Assembly: GCA_027038805.1 (NCBI GenBank)
Contig: JALWGO010000233.1
Coordinates: forward strand, 1-27,555
Source: Thermoprotei archaeon
GTDB lineage: Archaea > Thermoproteota > Thermoprotei_A > Sulfolobales > WANQ01
Length of the DNA: 27,555 nt
Reading direction: 5' to 3'
A model generated the notes under the pieces. That model worked only from the letters and a program-made list of their open reading frames with translations. It made no database searches and was not told the origin of the DNA. How positions within the stretch are numbered: position 1 is the stretch's first letter; each line of letters opens with the position of its first letter. The translations under genes and the position numbers were made by a program. This document shows positions 6,611 to 15,310 of this stretch, in pieces.

Positions 6611-8065
6611 TTGAGGCGTTATTTGTTGAGTTTAGAAGATCTTGTATTATATGCTGTAGACTATGCTAGAGAGCTTGGCGCGAGTTATGCTGAAGCCCGC
6701 TACCATAAGAATACTAGTTTCTCTATAGTTTCAAGGAACGGTACTATAATGGGTGCTGGCCAAGAGTTAAAGGAGGGTATTGGGATAAGAGTACTAGTTG
6801 ACGGTGCCCTAGGCTTCTCCGCTACAAATCAGTTAGATAACGAGAATGTTAGAGAAGCTGTTGAGAAAGCCTATAGACTGGCTAAAGCCCATGCCAGGCT
6901 AATGAAGAAGCCAATAGAGTTTGATGACTCTCGTGTCGGTAGGGCTAGGTATAGTGTGGTTGAGAAGAAGCCCTTCACGTCTATGAGTTTAGACGAAAAA
7001 ATTAATGTACACCGTGAGCTATGGGATATAGTCTCTAGGGCTCCAAGTGAGGCTAAGGTACCAGTATTTTTCTTAAACTATATTGAAAGCATTGAAGAGA
7101 AAATAGTTGCTAACAGTGATGGAGCATTTATTGTCAGCCGTATTCCAAGGCTAACCGTATTCTATAATCTCGTGGTAATGTCGCCTCAACAAGGTAGTAT
7201 ACAGAGATTCGAGCAACTCGGAGCAAGCGGTGGATTAGAGAATCTCGAGGAATGGAGCCTCTATGAAACCCTTGACAACGATGTAAAAGTCTACGAGAAA
7301 ATACTCTACGAAGCAAAGGAACCGCCAAAACAAGAGGTAGATGTTATTGTTGGAAGCGAGGTTGTAGGACTAGTAGTACATGAAAGCTGTGGGCATCCAA
7401 GTGAAGCAGACCGTATATTGGGGAGAGAGGCAGCTCAGGCTGGTATGAGCTTTATTAAACCCGGCATGCTGGGTGAACGCATTGGTAATGAGAATGCTAC
7501 TGTTATAGATGACCCGACTATCCCCGGAAGCTATGGGTTCTATCTATACGATGATGAAGGTGTTCCAGCTAGGCCCAGATATCTTTACCGCAACGGCATA
7601 ATATACGAGCACCTACATAACAGGTGGACGGCTAAAATATACGGCACTCATAGTAATGCTGCCTCACGGGCCATGGACTATGCTAGCGAACCCATAATAC
7701 GTATGGCTAACACCTACTTCAAACCCGGAGACTACAGCTTCGAGGAACTATTAGAAGACGTTAAACTGGGAGTATACATTAAGAGCTACATGGAGTGGAA
7801 TATAGACGATACACGCTGGAGCCAGAGATATGTTGGACTAGAAGCCTATCTAGTAGAAAATGGTGAACTCAAAGGCTTCGTCAGAAACCCTGTATTAGAA
7901 GTTACAACCAAAGCCTTCTACAGCAAAGTAGATGCTGTCGGAAAAGAACTCCGATTCTATGCTGGCACATGCGGTAAAGGTGAACCAGCGCAAGGAGTAC
8001 CCGTGTGGTTTGGTGGACCAGATCTTCGTTTAAGAAAAATAAGATTGGGGGTGGCACCTAAATGA
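6611..8065 (+). CDS. tldD: TldD-family metalloprotease subunit
   Basis: 484 residues, full family length. The zinc motif is HESCGH with His257, Glu258 and His262, within VVGLVVHESCGHPSEADR. The C-terminal GTCGKG carries Cys454, which matches the third zinc ligand position of TldD. In bacteria TldD with TldE forms a heterodimeric peptidase that cleaves unfolded peptides and matures peptide antibiotics; archaeal substrates are mostly unknown. The TTG at 6611 is the apparent start, and an AT-rich element around 6564-6574 could be its TATA box. The stop overlaps the next ATG as ATGA, so the two subunits are translationally coupled and likely made in equal amounts. Confidence 0.92.
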   Translation: MRRYLLSLEDLVLYAVDYARELGASYAEARYHKNTSFSIVSRNGTIMGAGQELKEGIGIRVLVDGALGFSATNQLDNENVREAVEKAYRLAKAHARLMKKPIEFDDSRVGRARYSVVEKKPFTSMSLDEKINVHRELWDIVSRAPSEAKVPVFFLNYIESIEEKIVANSDGAFIVSRIPRLTVFYNLVVMSPQQGSIQRFEQLGASGGLENLEEWSLYETLDNDVKVYEKILYEAKEPPKQEVDVIVGSEVVGLVVHESCGHPSEADRILGREAAQAGMSFIKPGMLGERIGNENATVIDDPTIPGSYGFYLYDDEGVPARPRYLYRNGIIYEHLHNRWTAKIYGTHSNAASRAMDYASEPIIRMANTYFKPGDYSFEELLEDVKLGVYIKSYMEWNIDDTRWSQRYVGLEAYLVENGELKGFVRNPVLEVTTKAFYSKVDAVGKELRFYAGTCGKGEPAQGVPVWFGGPDLRLRKIRLGVAPK

Positions 8066-9399
8066 GGGAAGAACTATTAGATGCTAGTAAAAAGCTTGTA
8101 GAAAAAGCATTAAGTGAAGGCTATGATGAAGCAGCAGCCCTACTCCAGCAGAGAAGAACAGTTATGGTTAAGCTAGCTAATAGTGAGCCAAGTGTTATAC
8201 AGCGGTGGAGGGATCTAGTATTAAACCTATACCTCGTTAAGAACAGAAAGATACTAGTCATATCGTTGTCTCCTAAAACGTTAAGCGAGGTAGAAAAGAC
8301 TATAAAAGAACTAATCGACGTCGCCGATAAACTATATGAATCACCCTTCTATGCGCCCCTCCCCGAGCCTGGTGAACCAGTTAAACTAGATCTAGTTGAT
8401 AAGAAGTTATTGGATAAGATAGAGGATCCCTCAGAAATAGTTGAGAGAATGATTGAGACTGCTCACAGGGAGAAAATAGACTATGTTGCAGGCATGGTTA
8501 AACTATCATATAATGAGAAGGCTCTAGCCACGAGCAAAGATGCCTCCTTCTACGAGGATTCTACAAGCATACAAGCCTATCTAAGAGCTTTCGCAGGAGA
8601 AGATGGAAGCGGGCAATGGAGTATTGGTTCCCGCAGACTCAACCTAGAAAAAATAGAGGAAATGGCCTCAATAGCTGCTAGATATGCTGTGGATTCAAGG
8701 AATCGTGTAAGCATAGAGCCCGGAGTCTACGATATAATATTGTCCCCCATGGTCGCAGGCAACTTATTGAGACTTGTGGGTATGATGGCTTCAGCCTTTA
8801 TGGCGTTTATGGGTATGTCTATGTTTATGAACAAGAAGCCTGGAGACAAAGTAGGCTCAGAGAAACTAACACTAATAGATGATGCAGTAAACCCAGAGCT
8901 ACCGGGCTCTACTGGATTCGATGATGAAGGTGTTGCCACATATTCTAAGCCGATAATAGAGAAAGGCGTGTTCAAGACGATGCTCCACAACTCTAAAACC
9001 GCTGCTAAAATGGGTGTGAAGAGTACTGGTAATGCGGGATGGATTTCTCCACGACCCTGGAATCTCGTAGTAGAGGAGGGATCCTATAGCTTAGACGAAC
9101 TCGTAGGGGAGGTGAAGAAGGGTATACTTGTAACAAATAACTGGTATACACGGCTACAGAACTATGTTGAAGGCGTGTTTTCAACTATTACTAGAGACGC
9201 CTTATTCCTAATAGAGGATGGGAGGATAGTTAAACCTATTGAGAAGATAAGAATAGCCGATACGCTTCCAAGACTATTAAGCAATATAGACGCCCTGGGA
9301 CGAGAACGCTACGATATATGGTGGTGGGAAGTAGAAATTCCTACGAGAACACCCTATATACTAGTAAGACAGATACATACAAGTAAACACACAGTGTAA
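8062..9399 (+). CDS. tldE: TldE/PmbA-family protease subunit (non-catalytic partner)
   Basis: 445 residues, normal for TldE/PmbA. It shares the TldD/PmbA fold signatures, such as the central GVYDIILSPMVAGNLLR and the DDEGV segment, but lacks HExxxH, as expected for the subunit that shapes the substrate channel rather than binding zinc. A Met-rich stretch at about 243-257 (MMASAFMAFMGMSMFMN) is notable. The ATG overlaps the tldD stop by 4 nt. The gene ends 5 bp before the stop of the convergent gene at 9405. Confidence 0.92.
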   Translation: MREELLDASKKLVEKALSEGYDEAAALLQQRRTVMVKLANSEPSVIQRWRDLVLNLYLVKNRKILVISLSPKTLSEVEKTIKELIDVADKLYESPFYAPLPEPGEPVKLDLVDKKLLDKIEDPSEIVERMIETAHREKIDYVAGMVKLSYNEKALATSKDASFYEDSTSIQAYLRAFAGEDGSGQWSIGSRRLNLEKIEEMASIAARYAVDSRNRVSIEPGVYDIILSPMVAGNLLRLVGMMASAFMAFMGMSMFMNKKPGDKVGSEKLTLIDDAVNPELPGSTGFDDEGVATYSKPIIEKGVFKTMLHNSKTAAKMGVKSTGNAGWISPRPWNLVVEEGSYSLDELVGEVKKGILVTNNWYTRLQNYVEGVFSTITRDALFLIEDGRIVKPIEKIRIADTLPRLLSNIDALGRERYDIWWWEVEIPTRTPYILVRQIHTSKHTV

Positions 9400-9404
9400 A
9401 GAAG

Positions 9405-10376
9405 CTATTTTCCGCCAAATAGTTTTTTCAATAGTTTCTTAAAGCCCTTAAACATTCCCTCACCCTTTACTTCAACCTCATATATAGTGTATGGTACGCT
9501 ATCTCTCATTGAGAGCTTCTTTAAGACCTTTGACCCAGCCTCAAGTATTTGTAGCGATAACTCATCTATACGGTAAGCACCCTTCATCCTACCATCTTCA
9601 GCTAGCATAACGTATACTTCGTCATTAATACGTGATAATAAGAGTAGGGGGCGATCATATTGTTTTGAAAGGGCTAGAAGTAGGTTTAACACGTTGAATA
9701 ATCTATCCTGACCCTTTCCAACCTGCTTGGACTCACCGGATAATTCGCTAAGTATCTTCTTGGCGTATTCTTTTTCCGACTCGCTTACAGACTCTATTCT
9801 CCACTCGGGTATTAGTTTCTCTATAATTCTCTTATACTCTTCTGTTTCAATAATTTCCTCCTCTTTCTTCTCCTCCTCTACTTCCTTCTTCTCAGCTTCT
9901 TCTTTCTCAATCTCTTTTGCAACTATTTCCTCTTTCTTTTTCTCTTCTTCTAAGATCTCTTCTATACGCCAGAGCTTCTTGTTTTCTATAAAGCTGTCGA
10001 AGAAGTCGTCAATGGATACTTCTTTCTCTAATGAAATCTCCTTGTTGTATTCTAAGTCTAATGAGATCCCGCTTTCATCAAGTTCTACTATCTCGATATA
10101 GCCTTCCTCGACTCCACGCAAGTACTCGTAGAGTTTATCTAAGACTTCTTCTCCGCTAATGGTTTCGCCGTTTACATCCTTAAGCCATGCGCCAACGATT
10201 TTACCATCGCGTACCTCTAATACGAATTCTCCCTCCTTGCCATCTCTTTTAAACAAGCCTTCCAGTCTACCAGTAAACTCTCTCGTAACAAGAGTTCTAA
10301 TCTGCTTTAGCCATTCAACGATTTCTGATACCAGTTTTACTATGCCTATAGTGGTTCCTCTTGCTACTTTCTCCAA
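9405..10376 (-). CDS. Highly charged coiled-coil protein, unknown function (DUF2226-like N-terminus?)
   Basis: 323 residues. The N-terminal about 110 residues (TREFTGRLEGLFKRDGKEGEFVLEVRDGKIVGAWLKD and on) resemble the small beta-rich domain seen in archaeal DUF2226/DUF4388-type proteins; this is a tentative resemblance. Residues about 140-185 are an almost unbroken Glu/Lys heptad region, a predicted coiled coil. The C-terminal third returns to a folded domain with LLLALSKQYDRPLLLL and VYVMLAEDGRMKGAY, perhaps a roadblock- or profilin-like sheet, and ends in a basic helix FKGFKKLLKKLFGGK that could touch membrane or nucleic acid. No enzyme motif is seen. The start is a TTG at 10376, fixed by a strong GGAGG SD at about 10385-10390. 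Confidence 0.6.
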   Translation of the reverse strand: MEKVARGTTIGIVKLVSEIVEWLKQIRTLVTREFTGRLEGLFKRDGKEGEFVLEVRDGKIVGAWLKDVNGETISGEEVLDKLYEYLRGVEEGYIEIVELDESGISLDLEYNKEISLEKEVSIDDFFDSFIENKKLWRIEEILEEEKKKEEIVAKEIEKEEAEKKEVEEEKKEEEIIETEEYKRIIEKLIPEWRIESVSESEKEYAKKILSELSGESKQVGKGQDRLFNVLNLLLALSKQYDRPLLLLSRINDEVYVMLAEDGRMKGAYRIDELSLQILEAGSKVLKKLSMRDSVPYTIYEVEVKGEGMFKGFKKLLKKLFGGK

Positions 10377-10382
10377 ATTCCT

Positions 10383-10392
10383 CGCCTCCTAA
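10383..10392 (-). promoter_or_regulatory. Strong Shine-Dalgarno site
   Basis: On the minus strand this reads AGGAGGCGAG, with the TTG start of the 9405-10376 gene 6 nt beyond. It is one of the clearest ribosome binding sites in the window and decides that unusual start codon. Confidence 0.6.
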
Positions 10393-10508
10393 TATGTTCA
10401 GAGTATAAGTGTGCTACTCCTCCCCATAGAAATACTAATTTGCAATAGATATATTTTATATGTTTGTAGCCTAATAACTCGGTAAATACTATCGTCTCCT
10501 ATGCTAGA

Positions 10509-10536
10509 GTGTTCTAGACACAAGGTATTAAAATAA
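10509..10536 (+). promoter_or_regulatory. Palindrome plus TATA box upstream of MoxR gene
   Basis: GTGTTCTAGACAC (10509-10521) is followed after exactly 6 bp by the TATA-like TTAAAATAA (10528-10536). The predicted start site is near 10560 and the start codon is at 10574 or 10580. The same arrangement occurs at 23213-23242 on the minus strand. Confidence 0.45.
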
Positions 10537-10573
10537 TTATCTCCGAAAATTAAACGTTGAGTAGGCGAGTACC

Positions 10574-11506
10574 TTGACTATGTCGAATTTACTCTACGAG
10601 AAGCTTAGCAAGAGTTTAAGCCAACATATAGTCGGCCATGAAGAAGACATATTATTGTTACTGATAGCATTATTGAGTAGAGGACACGTTATAGTTGAAG
10701 GATTACCTGGAACAGGTAAAACATTGATGATAAAACTCTTCGCTATGAGCCTGGGATTAGGGTTTAAGCGTATCCAGATGTCTCCAGACATGCTCCCCAC
10801 GGATATCATCGGTGCAAAAATCCTTGACCCTAAGACAGGGGAGCTTAGACTAGTCCTCGGACCCATACACACTAATGTTTTGTTGGTTGATGAGATTAAC
10901 CGTGCGAGCCCGAAAACCCAGAGCGCACTACTAGAAGCAATGCAGGAAGGCTACGTCAACATTGAGGGAGAGGAAATAAAGTTGCCCTACCCCTTCATGG
11001 TTATAGCAACGTTAAACCCGTACGAACGTGAAGGCATCTTCCCCTTACCCCTTGCTAGTACTGATAGATTCATGTTCTCCCTAGAATTCTCATTCCTGAG
11101 TAGAGATAAAGAGATAGAAATACTGCGTAGAGACCATGAGAGAGGTGGAGAGGAACCCGTCCTAGAACCCGTTACAAATAGAGACGAGGTATTATCAGCT
11201 ATAAGTGAGGTTAAAGGCATTAGGGTGGAGGAACCACTCATAGAGTATATAGTTGATATTATTAGGGCTACACGTCAAGCAAGGGGGGTTGTACTCGGTG
11301 CTAGTATAAGGGCTGGAATACATTTACTTAGAGCCGCTAAAGCCTTAGCATCAGTTCGTGGTAGAGACTATATTATACCGGATGATATAAAATACCTTGC
11401 ACCAAAAATACTTGTCCATAGACTAGTCTTCGGCGAAGAACAATTGAGGAGAGAGAAAGAGAGGCTTGTTAGAGCCATTGTAGAGAGTATTAAGCCTCCT
11501 TGGTAG
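10574..11506 (+). CDS. MoxR-family AAA+ ATPase
   Basis: 310 residues, typical MoxR length. Walker A is GLPGTGKT (43-50), Walker B is VLLVDE (102-107) followed by the family signature INRASPKTQSALLEAMQEG, sensor 1 is ATLNP (Asn148), and the arginine-finger region is ASTDRF (Arg165). MoxR ATPases act as chaperones for metal insertion or assembly of envelope complexes, usually with DUF58 or VWA partners. Here the DUF58 and transglutaminase genes lie next door but on the opposite strand. The TTG at 10574 and ATG at 10580 are both possible starts. The 3' end overlaps the convergent membrane gene by 17 bp. Confidence 0.92.
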   Translation: MTMSNLLYEKLSKSLSQHIVGHEEDILLLLIALLSRGHVIVEGLPGTGKTLMIKLFAMSLGLGFKRIQMSPDMLPTDIIGAKILDPKTGELRLVLGPIHTNVLLVDEINRASPKTQSALLEAMQEGYVNIEGEEIKLPYPFMVIATLNPYEREGIFPLPLASTDRFMFSLEFSFLSRDKEIEILRRDHERGGEEPVLEPVTNRDEVLSAISEVKGIRVEEPLIEYIVDIIRATRQARGVVLGASIRAGIHLLRAAKALASVRGRDYIIPDDIKYLAPKILVHRLVFGEEQLRREKERLVRAIVESIKPPW

Positions 11507-12074
11507 CTTTCTCTATAGTGTTATAGGCTAGATATATTGCAACAGCAATAGTAAACACGAACATATTTAAAGTGAGAATAGAACCAGTAACTCTAGATAA
11601 AGCGACAATAATAGACACTAGCATCAATGATATTGAGAGTTGAGCTATAGTATGCTTAGAAAGCACTACGGACAGGTATAATAGTACTGGGATCAAAGCC
11701 ACTAGTAAGTAGACATGCAGGTCTACTGGCAAGAGATAGGCGTTAAATGATATAACAAACATATATGATAGCAGCTTGTCTAAGAATCTAGCTTTATTTG
11801 AAACAGCTATACCTGTGAGCCATAGTGATGCAAATAATAATACATTAAAGTTCAACGTGTATGCAAGATAACCTAACAGTATTATAGATATAGCACCAGT
11901 ATACTTGTTAAAGAATACTCCAAGAACAAATAATAGTGCTAACGCTATAACGTTGATAACATTGCTACCAATTATTCTTGTAATAGCGTAATACTCGAAT
12001 AACAGTAACGGCGTGTTGAGTAAGAGGCCTTCTATGTCTACAACACTATATTTTCTCAACATATCCAAACGCAT
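11490..12074 (-). CDS. Small polytopic membrane protein of the DUF58/transglutaminase cluster
   Basis: 194 residues with about six strongly hydrophobic segments and very few charged residues. No family recognised. The start ATG at 12074 overlaps the end of the DUF58 gene by 29 bp, so it is probably co-translated with it. It is the last gene of a three-gene minus-strand set. In other MoxR-DUF58-transglutaminase clusters the transglutaminase protein itself carries the N-terminal membrane segments; here that part may be supplied by this separate protein, which is an inference from layout. Its end overlaps the end of the MoxR gene. Confidence 0.65.
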   Translation of the reverse strand: MRLDMLRKYSVVDIEGLLLNTPLLLFEYYAITRIIGSNVINVIALALLFVLGVFFNKYTGAISIILLGYLAYTLNFNVLLFASLWLTGIAVSNKARFLDKLLSYMFVISFNAYLLPVDLHVYLLVALIPVLLYLSVVLSKHTIAQLSISLMLVSIIVALSRVTGSILTLNMFVFTIAVAIYLAYNTIEKATKEA

Positions 12075-13323
12075 CTTCTATTTCACCAAGATATTTCTTC
12101 CAAGCATTCCTATAGGATTCTAAAACCTCTACACGCCAATCATAGGGGAGGACGAGTACTGTTTTATCTAATGGGACATCCACGGTGATTGAGGGGTCTA
12201 TGAAAACTCTATCCAACTCATAGAGAATACTATTATCTAGTTTCCTAAGACCCTCCAAGTCTACCTCAGTGATGCCGTCTAATGGAGCCTCGTAGAGTTC
12301 ACCGTTAACATCTATGAAGACACGAATATCATTACGAGGATCTATGGCTAATGAGTGGATAAGCGAGAATATCTTCTCACGGTAATTGTTAGATAAGCGG
12401 GCCAAATCACCTAGTATGAATGCAATCCTATTATGGGAGACCTCTTCTCCCCTAGTAGGGCCCTCTAATAATTCCTTATACTTTCTAACTCTTGGGCCAC
12501 CCGGCTTCAATAAACTCTTCGAGATAATGTCTTTTAGCCTATCGCCCACAATGTACTCTCTAACTCCAACAACCTCTGGTTCACGTATAGTCCCAAAGAG
12601 TCTAAGACCAACGTGTTCTCCGAATCTTTTCCTACCCTCTTTTCCCCTAGCTTCTACTTTAAGAGCAGGTTCTACTGTGAATGTTATGTTTTTTGAGAAG
12701 TCTAGTCTCATAAGCTTCTCCGCTTCCTCTACTAGTATTAGTTGTGGTTTCCAAGAGTATTTTCTACTCTGTATTGGCTTCCAAATATACTCTAATCGTA
12801 CATGTCCTTCACCACAAGCTCTTGTCGAACCGTAGACTTCTCCTACTGGAGGCTCGTTTACCACCATTATCTTAGAGTTCATCGGAGCCTTAACGTCTAT
12901 TCCTATTATATAGGAGCCCTCGCTCTCACGTATATAGTGGCTCACTCTTATATTTCCCGACCAATTGTAAACGTATAAGTGAAGGTATAATATAAGGGAG
13001 AGGGGTACTATTATAAGTAATGTTTCCCCTATAACAATTAACATTACAACTGCTGTTGCGCCAAGAACAGATACCGCTGTTATAAAGAGGCTAGTATACC
13101 CTAGTGCCCGGTCTCTCCTCGTGTAAATTGATTCTAGTTCTAATGGATCTATTTGCCCCTTAATCTTCTTCCCGATAATTAATTCTTCTAAAGGATAAAT
13201 CCTCCCCTTTACCCCAACAAGCAGTGGTGAGAGTCTTAGCCTTAGGATACTGTCATAGTATACTAGTAGGCCCATATATGCTCCTAGAATTAATATTAAC
13301 CCTAATACGAGTCCTAGCTCCAA
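12046..13323 (-). CDS. DUF58-domain membrane protein
   Basis: 425 residues. An N-terminal membrane helix (3-22) and a pair of helices (about 75-120) precede an extracytoplasmic-type beta domain and then the DUF58 signature REYIVGDRLKDI (255-266), equivalent to the usual REYxxGDxxRxIxW. The following tryptophan and the WKAxAR part are replaced by ISKSLLKPGG, so the motif is degenerate. The C-terminal part (AFILGDLARLSNN onward) fits the VWA-like fold of the family. DUF58 proteins are coupled to MoxR ATPases. The start is a TTG at 13323, 7 bp after the transglutaminase gene stop. An operon with the genes on both sides is very likely. Confidence 0.75.
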   Translation of the reverse strand: MELGLVLGLILILGAYMGLLVYYDSILRLRLSPLLVGVKGRIYPLEELIIGKKIKGQIDPLELESIYTRRDRALGYTSLFITAVSVLGATAVVMLIVIGETLLIIVPLSLILYLHLYVYNWSGNIRVSHYIRESEGSYIIGIDVKAPMNSKIMVVNEPPVGEVYGSTRACGEGHVRLEYIWKPIQSRKYSWKPQLILVEEAEKLMRLDFSKNITFTVEPALKVEARGKEGRKRFGEHVGLRLFGTIREPEVVGVREYIVGDRLKDIISKSLLKPGGPRVRKYKELLEGPTRGEEVSHNRIAFILGDLARLSNNYREKIFSLIHSLAIDPRNDIRVFIDVNGELYEAPLDGITEVDLEGLRKLDNSILYELDRVFIDPSITVDVPLDKTVLVLPYDWRVEVLESYRNAWKKYLGEIEDAFGYVEKI

Positions 13324-13330
13324 TGCTCTA

Positions 13331-15034
13331 CTACACCATGCTGTATATGTTTCTCAGTCTCTGGAGTGCTTCGTTTAGGAGTTTTCTTCTCCCACCATAT
13401 CTTGACTTTTCATAGGCTTCTAAGAATTTTATAAGTTCTAGTTTAATGTGCTCTGGATAGTATTCTATTATTTTTAATACTACTTCTCTAGGAGTCATAT
13501 AGTCTACTGGTAAGCTAATATTCTTCTTCAACGCTATTTCGCGGAGAAGCTCCTTAACCTCGCTCTCCCCTAGTCTCTTCTTCCTCTTCTCATAGAAGTT
13601 TACAACAATGATACTAGCATAAGCCATTAAAGCCACTCCAAGTAAGCTTGAAGCAATCCACTGCAAGCTTACTTGAAAACTACTAGTATTAGTGTTTCTA
13701 ACTGTTATAGTAGTTATAGTTGTTGAAATCCTTGTGTTATTGATTTTCGTCCCATTAACTTCAACTGGTTCTCTTGGGTTAAGCCTATTCGTCCTCTTAT
13801 AGGATTCTACTTCTCGTTTAAACTCTCCCGAAACATATCTGCTAATATTCTTCTCTACTCCTGATAGAACTCTTGGGCTAGGCTCTGATGATGCTGCTGG
13901 TGGTGTTGGGTCTACTTGAAGCCACCCATAGCCTGGAACGTATATTTCAACCCAAAGGTGTGGCGGATTACGTATGACTTGATGGGTTTCATTATATGGT
14001 TGGGTGATATAGCCCAATACTACGCGCGCCTTTAACCCCATATCACGTAATAATACGGCTAATGCTGTAGCATAATGCAAACAACTACCCTTAAGCGAAG
14101 TATACAAGAAGTAGTCTACCATGTCTCTATTCTTAGGCGTTGGCGGTGGATTAGGATCATATCTCGTGGCGCTTTGTAGGAAGCTTATCAAGTATTCTAA
14201 TAGCATTCGGAGGCTTTTAGTATAAAATTCTCTTCGGAGCAATTGAGCGTATTCTTGGATTCTTTTCGAGGATTCGTGTGCTGGAGGCCCTATAATTGAT
14301 GCTATTTTAACTGATAATGCCTTCTCTACCAGGGAGTTATTGGTTGTGAAGGGGAAGGGTTTGAAATTAGTAGGCCATTTCACTATGATAGAGTAGTTTG
14401 TTGTATTTGTTAGATAGAGTGTTCTCGCGGCAATAAACTTATTGGAATCATCTGCTAGGAAGCGCGGAATTTGTACTCTAAGCCACTTGCTCAGATTATC
14501 GTAGATGACTGGTTGGGGGACAGGTATTATCTTTATGCTAGGCTGAATCGTTGGTATTAGGTCTAAACTAGTTATATTTACATGTACAACTATGCTTGTC
14601 ACGTTTGAGAAAGAAGTCTCAATAGATATTGTGCCGGGTATACTAGTGTTATTAACTAGACGGATAGAAGAATTAGATGACTCATTAACGCTAATTGTTA
14701 TCGTAGTATTCGTACTTGGTAGCAGCCCCATAATCTCGTGAAGACTATATTTTCCGAGACGCCAAGTATTCTCATCGTACACGTCTAGTGCTGTAATCCT
14801 AACATAGTATGATGGGTTACCTGGTAGCCCCCAGATAAAGCCTATAGTCTCATTACCAGTACTAGATCCTTCACCAACAGTAACGTTTACTGGTACACTA
14901 GTAGTTTCTTCCACTACTACTTTCTTGACAGCTATAACTGGAGGAGGAGTAACACGTACTACTACTGGTAGAGGCGATACAATGACTAATACCAGTATAA
15001 TTGAGGCGGCAATAAATAAGGCGATATTCTTCAT
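13331..15034 (-). CDS. Exported transglutaminase-like domain protein with C-terminal membrane anchor
   Basis: 567 residues. An N-terminal hydrophobic segment (about 3-27) is followed by a large extracellular beta-rich domain with many N-x-S/T sequons. The transglutaminase core has all three catalytic residues in the usual order: Cys318 in KGSCLHYATA, His359 in PPHLWVEIY and Asp375 in LQVDPTP. A second membrane helix (about 457-480, LLGVALMAYASIIVVN) and a cytoplasmic tail of about 85 residues follow. The catalytic domain is therefore predicted outside the membrane, acting as a cysteine peptidase or amide hydrolase on surface protein; its substrate is unknown. It is the first gene of the minus-strand set with DUF58 and the small membrane protein. 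Confidence 0.85.
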   Translation of the reverse strand: MKNIALFIAASIILVLVIVSPLPVVVRVTPPPVIAVKKVVVEETTSVPVNVTVGEGSSTGNETIGFIWGLPGNPSYYVRITALDVYDENTWRLGKYSLHEIMGLLPSTNTTITISVNESSNSSIRLVNNTSIPGTISIETSFSNVTSIVVHVNITSLDLIPTIQPSIKIIPVPQPVIYDNLSKWLRVQIPRFLADDSNKFIAARTLYLTNTTNYSIIVKWPTNFKPFPFTTNNSLVEKALSVKIASIIGPPAHESSKRIQEYAQLLRREFYTKSLRMLLEYLISFLQSATRYDPNPPPTPKNRDMVDYFLYTSLKGSCLHYATALAVLLRDMGLKARVVLGYITQPYNETHQVIRNPPHLWVEIYVPGYGWLQVDPTPPAASSEPSPRVLSGVEKNISRYVSGEFKREVESYKRTNRLNPREPVEVNGTKINNTRISTTITTITVRNTNTSSFQVSLQWIASSLLGVALMAYASIIVVNFYEKRKKRLGESEVKELLREIALKKNISLPVDYMTPREVVLKIIEYYPEHIKLELIKFLEAYEKSRYGGRRKLLNEALQRLRNIYSMV

Positions 15035-15074
15035 AGGAAGCCCTGACCCCGTACACAGTATAGTAAGCTAAAAG

Positions 15075-15086
15075 CCTAATATAACA
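15075..15086 (+). promoter_or_regulatory. TATA-like element of C/D sRNA 1
   Basis: CCTAATATAACA is centred about 26 bp upstream of 15108, where the sRNA terminal stem begins. The spacing fits an archaeal promoter dedicated to the sRNA. Confidence 0.4.
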
Positions 15087-15107
15087 CTAACACTTGGAAC
15101 AATAATT

Positions 15108-15174
15108 AGAGGCAATGAAGACTTAACGGGGACCGAGCAGGAACTATGAGGAAGGGTGCGACCACCGAGCCTCT
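15108..15174 (+). ncRNA. C/D box sRNA (2'-O-methylation guide)
   Basis: The element has a terminal stem AGAGGC/GCCTCT (15108-15113 with 15169-15174), box C ATGAAGA (15115-15121), an 11-nt guide, box D' CCGA (15133-15136), a 9-nt spacer, box C' ATGAGGA (15146-15152), a 12-nt guide, and box D CCGA (15165-15168). The spacing is that of archaeal C/D sRNAs. The boxes depart from consensus (RUGAUGA, CUGA) in a paired way: the U-U position of the kink-turn becomes G-C in C'/D' and A-C in C/D. Predicted target strands are UCCCCGUUAAG and UGGUCGCACCCU, with methylation opposite 15128 and 15160. It lies antisense in the gap between two minus-strand genes and has its own TATA-like element. Targets were not searched. 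Confidence 0.7.
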
Positions 15175-15310
15175 CTTAATATTCTAACAGTTATAGTGGA
15201 TACTATCATGTATTCTAATATCAAGAAAACACAACTATACAGAGAATACATTCTCACGAGGTTGTAATAGAGGAAAAAGTATACCTCAACTACATTGGAA
15301 AAATATTCTC

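Noticed and set aside
7379..7972. Damaged zinc site in TldD
   Set aside because: HESCGH and the distal GTCGKG are both intact, so the enzyme looks functional.
9727..10101. Ser/Phe-rich plus-strand open frame of 124 codons
   Set aside because: It is the antisense of the Glu/Lys coiled coil (GAA/AAG codons read backwards as TTC/CTT), with no start signals or family match.
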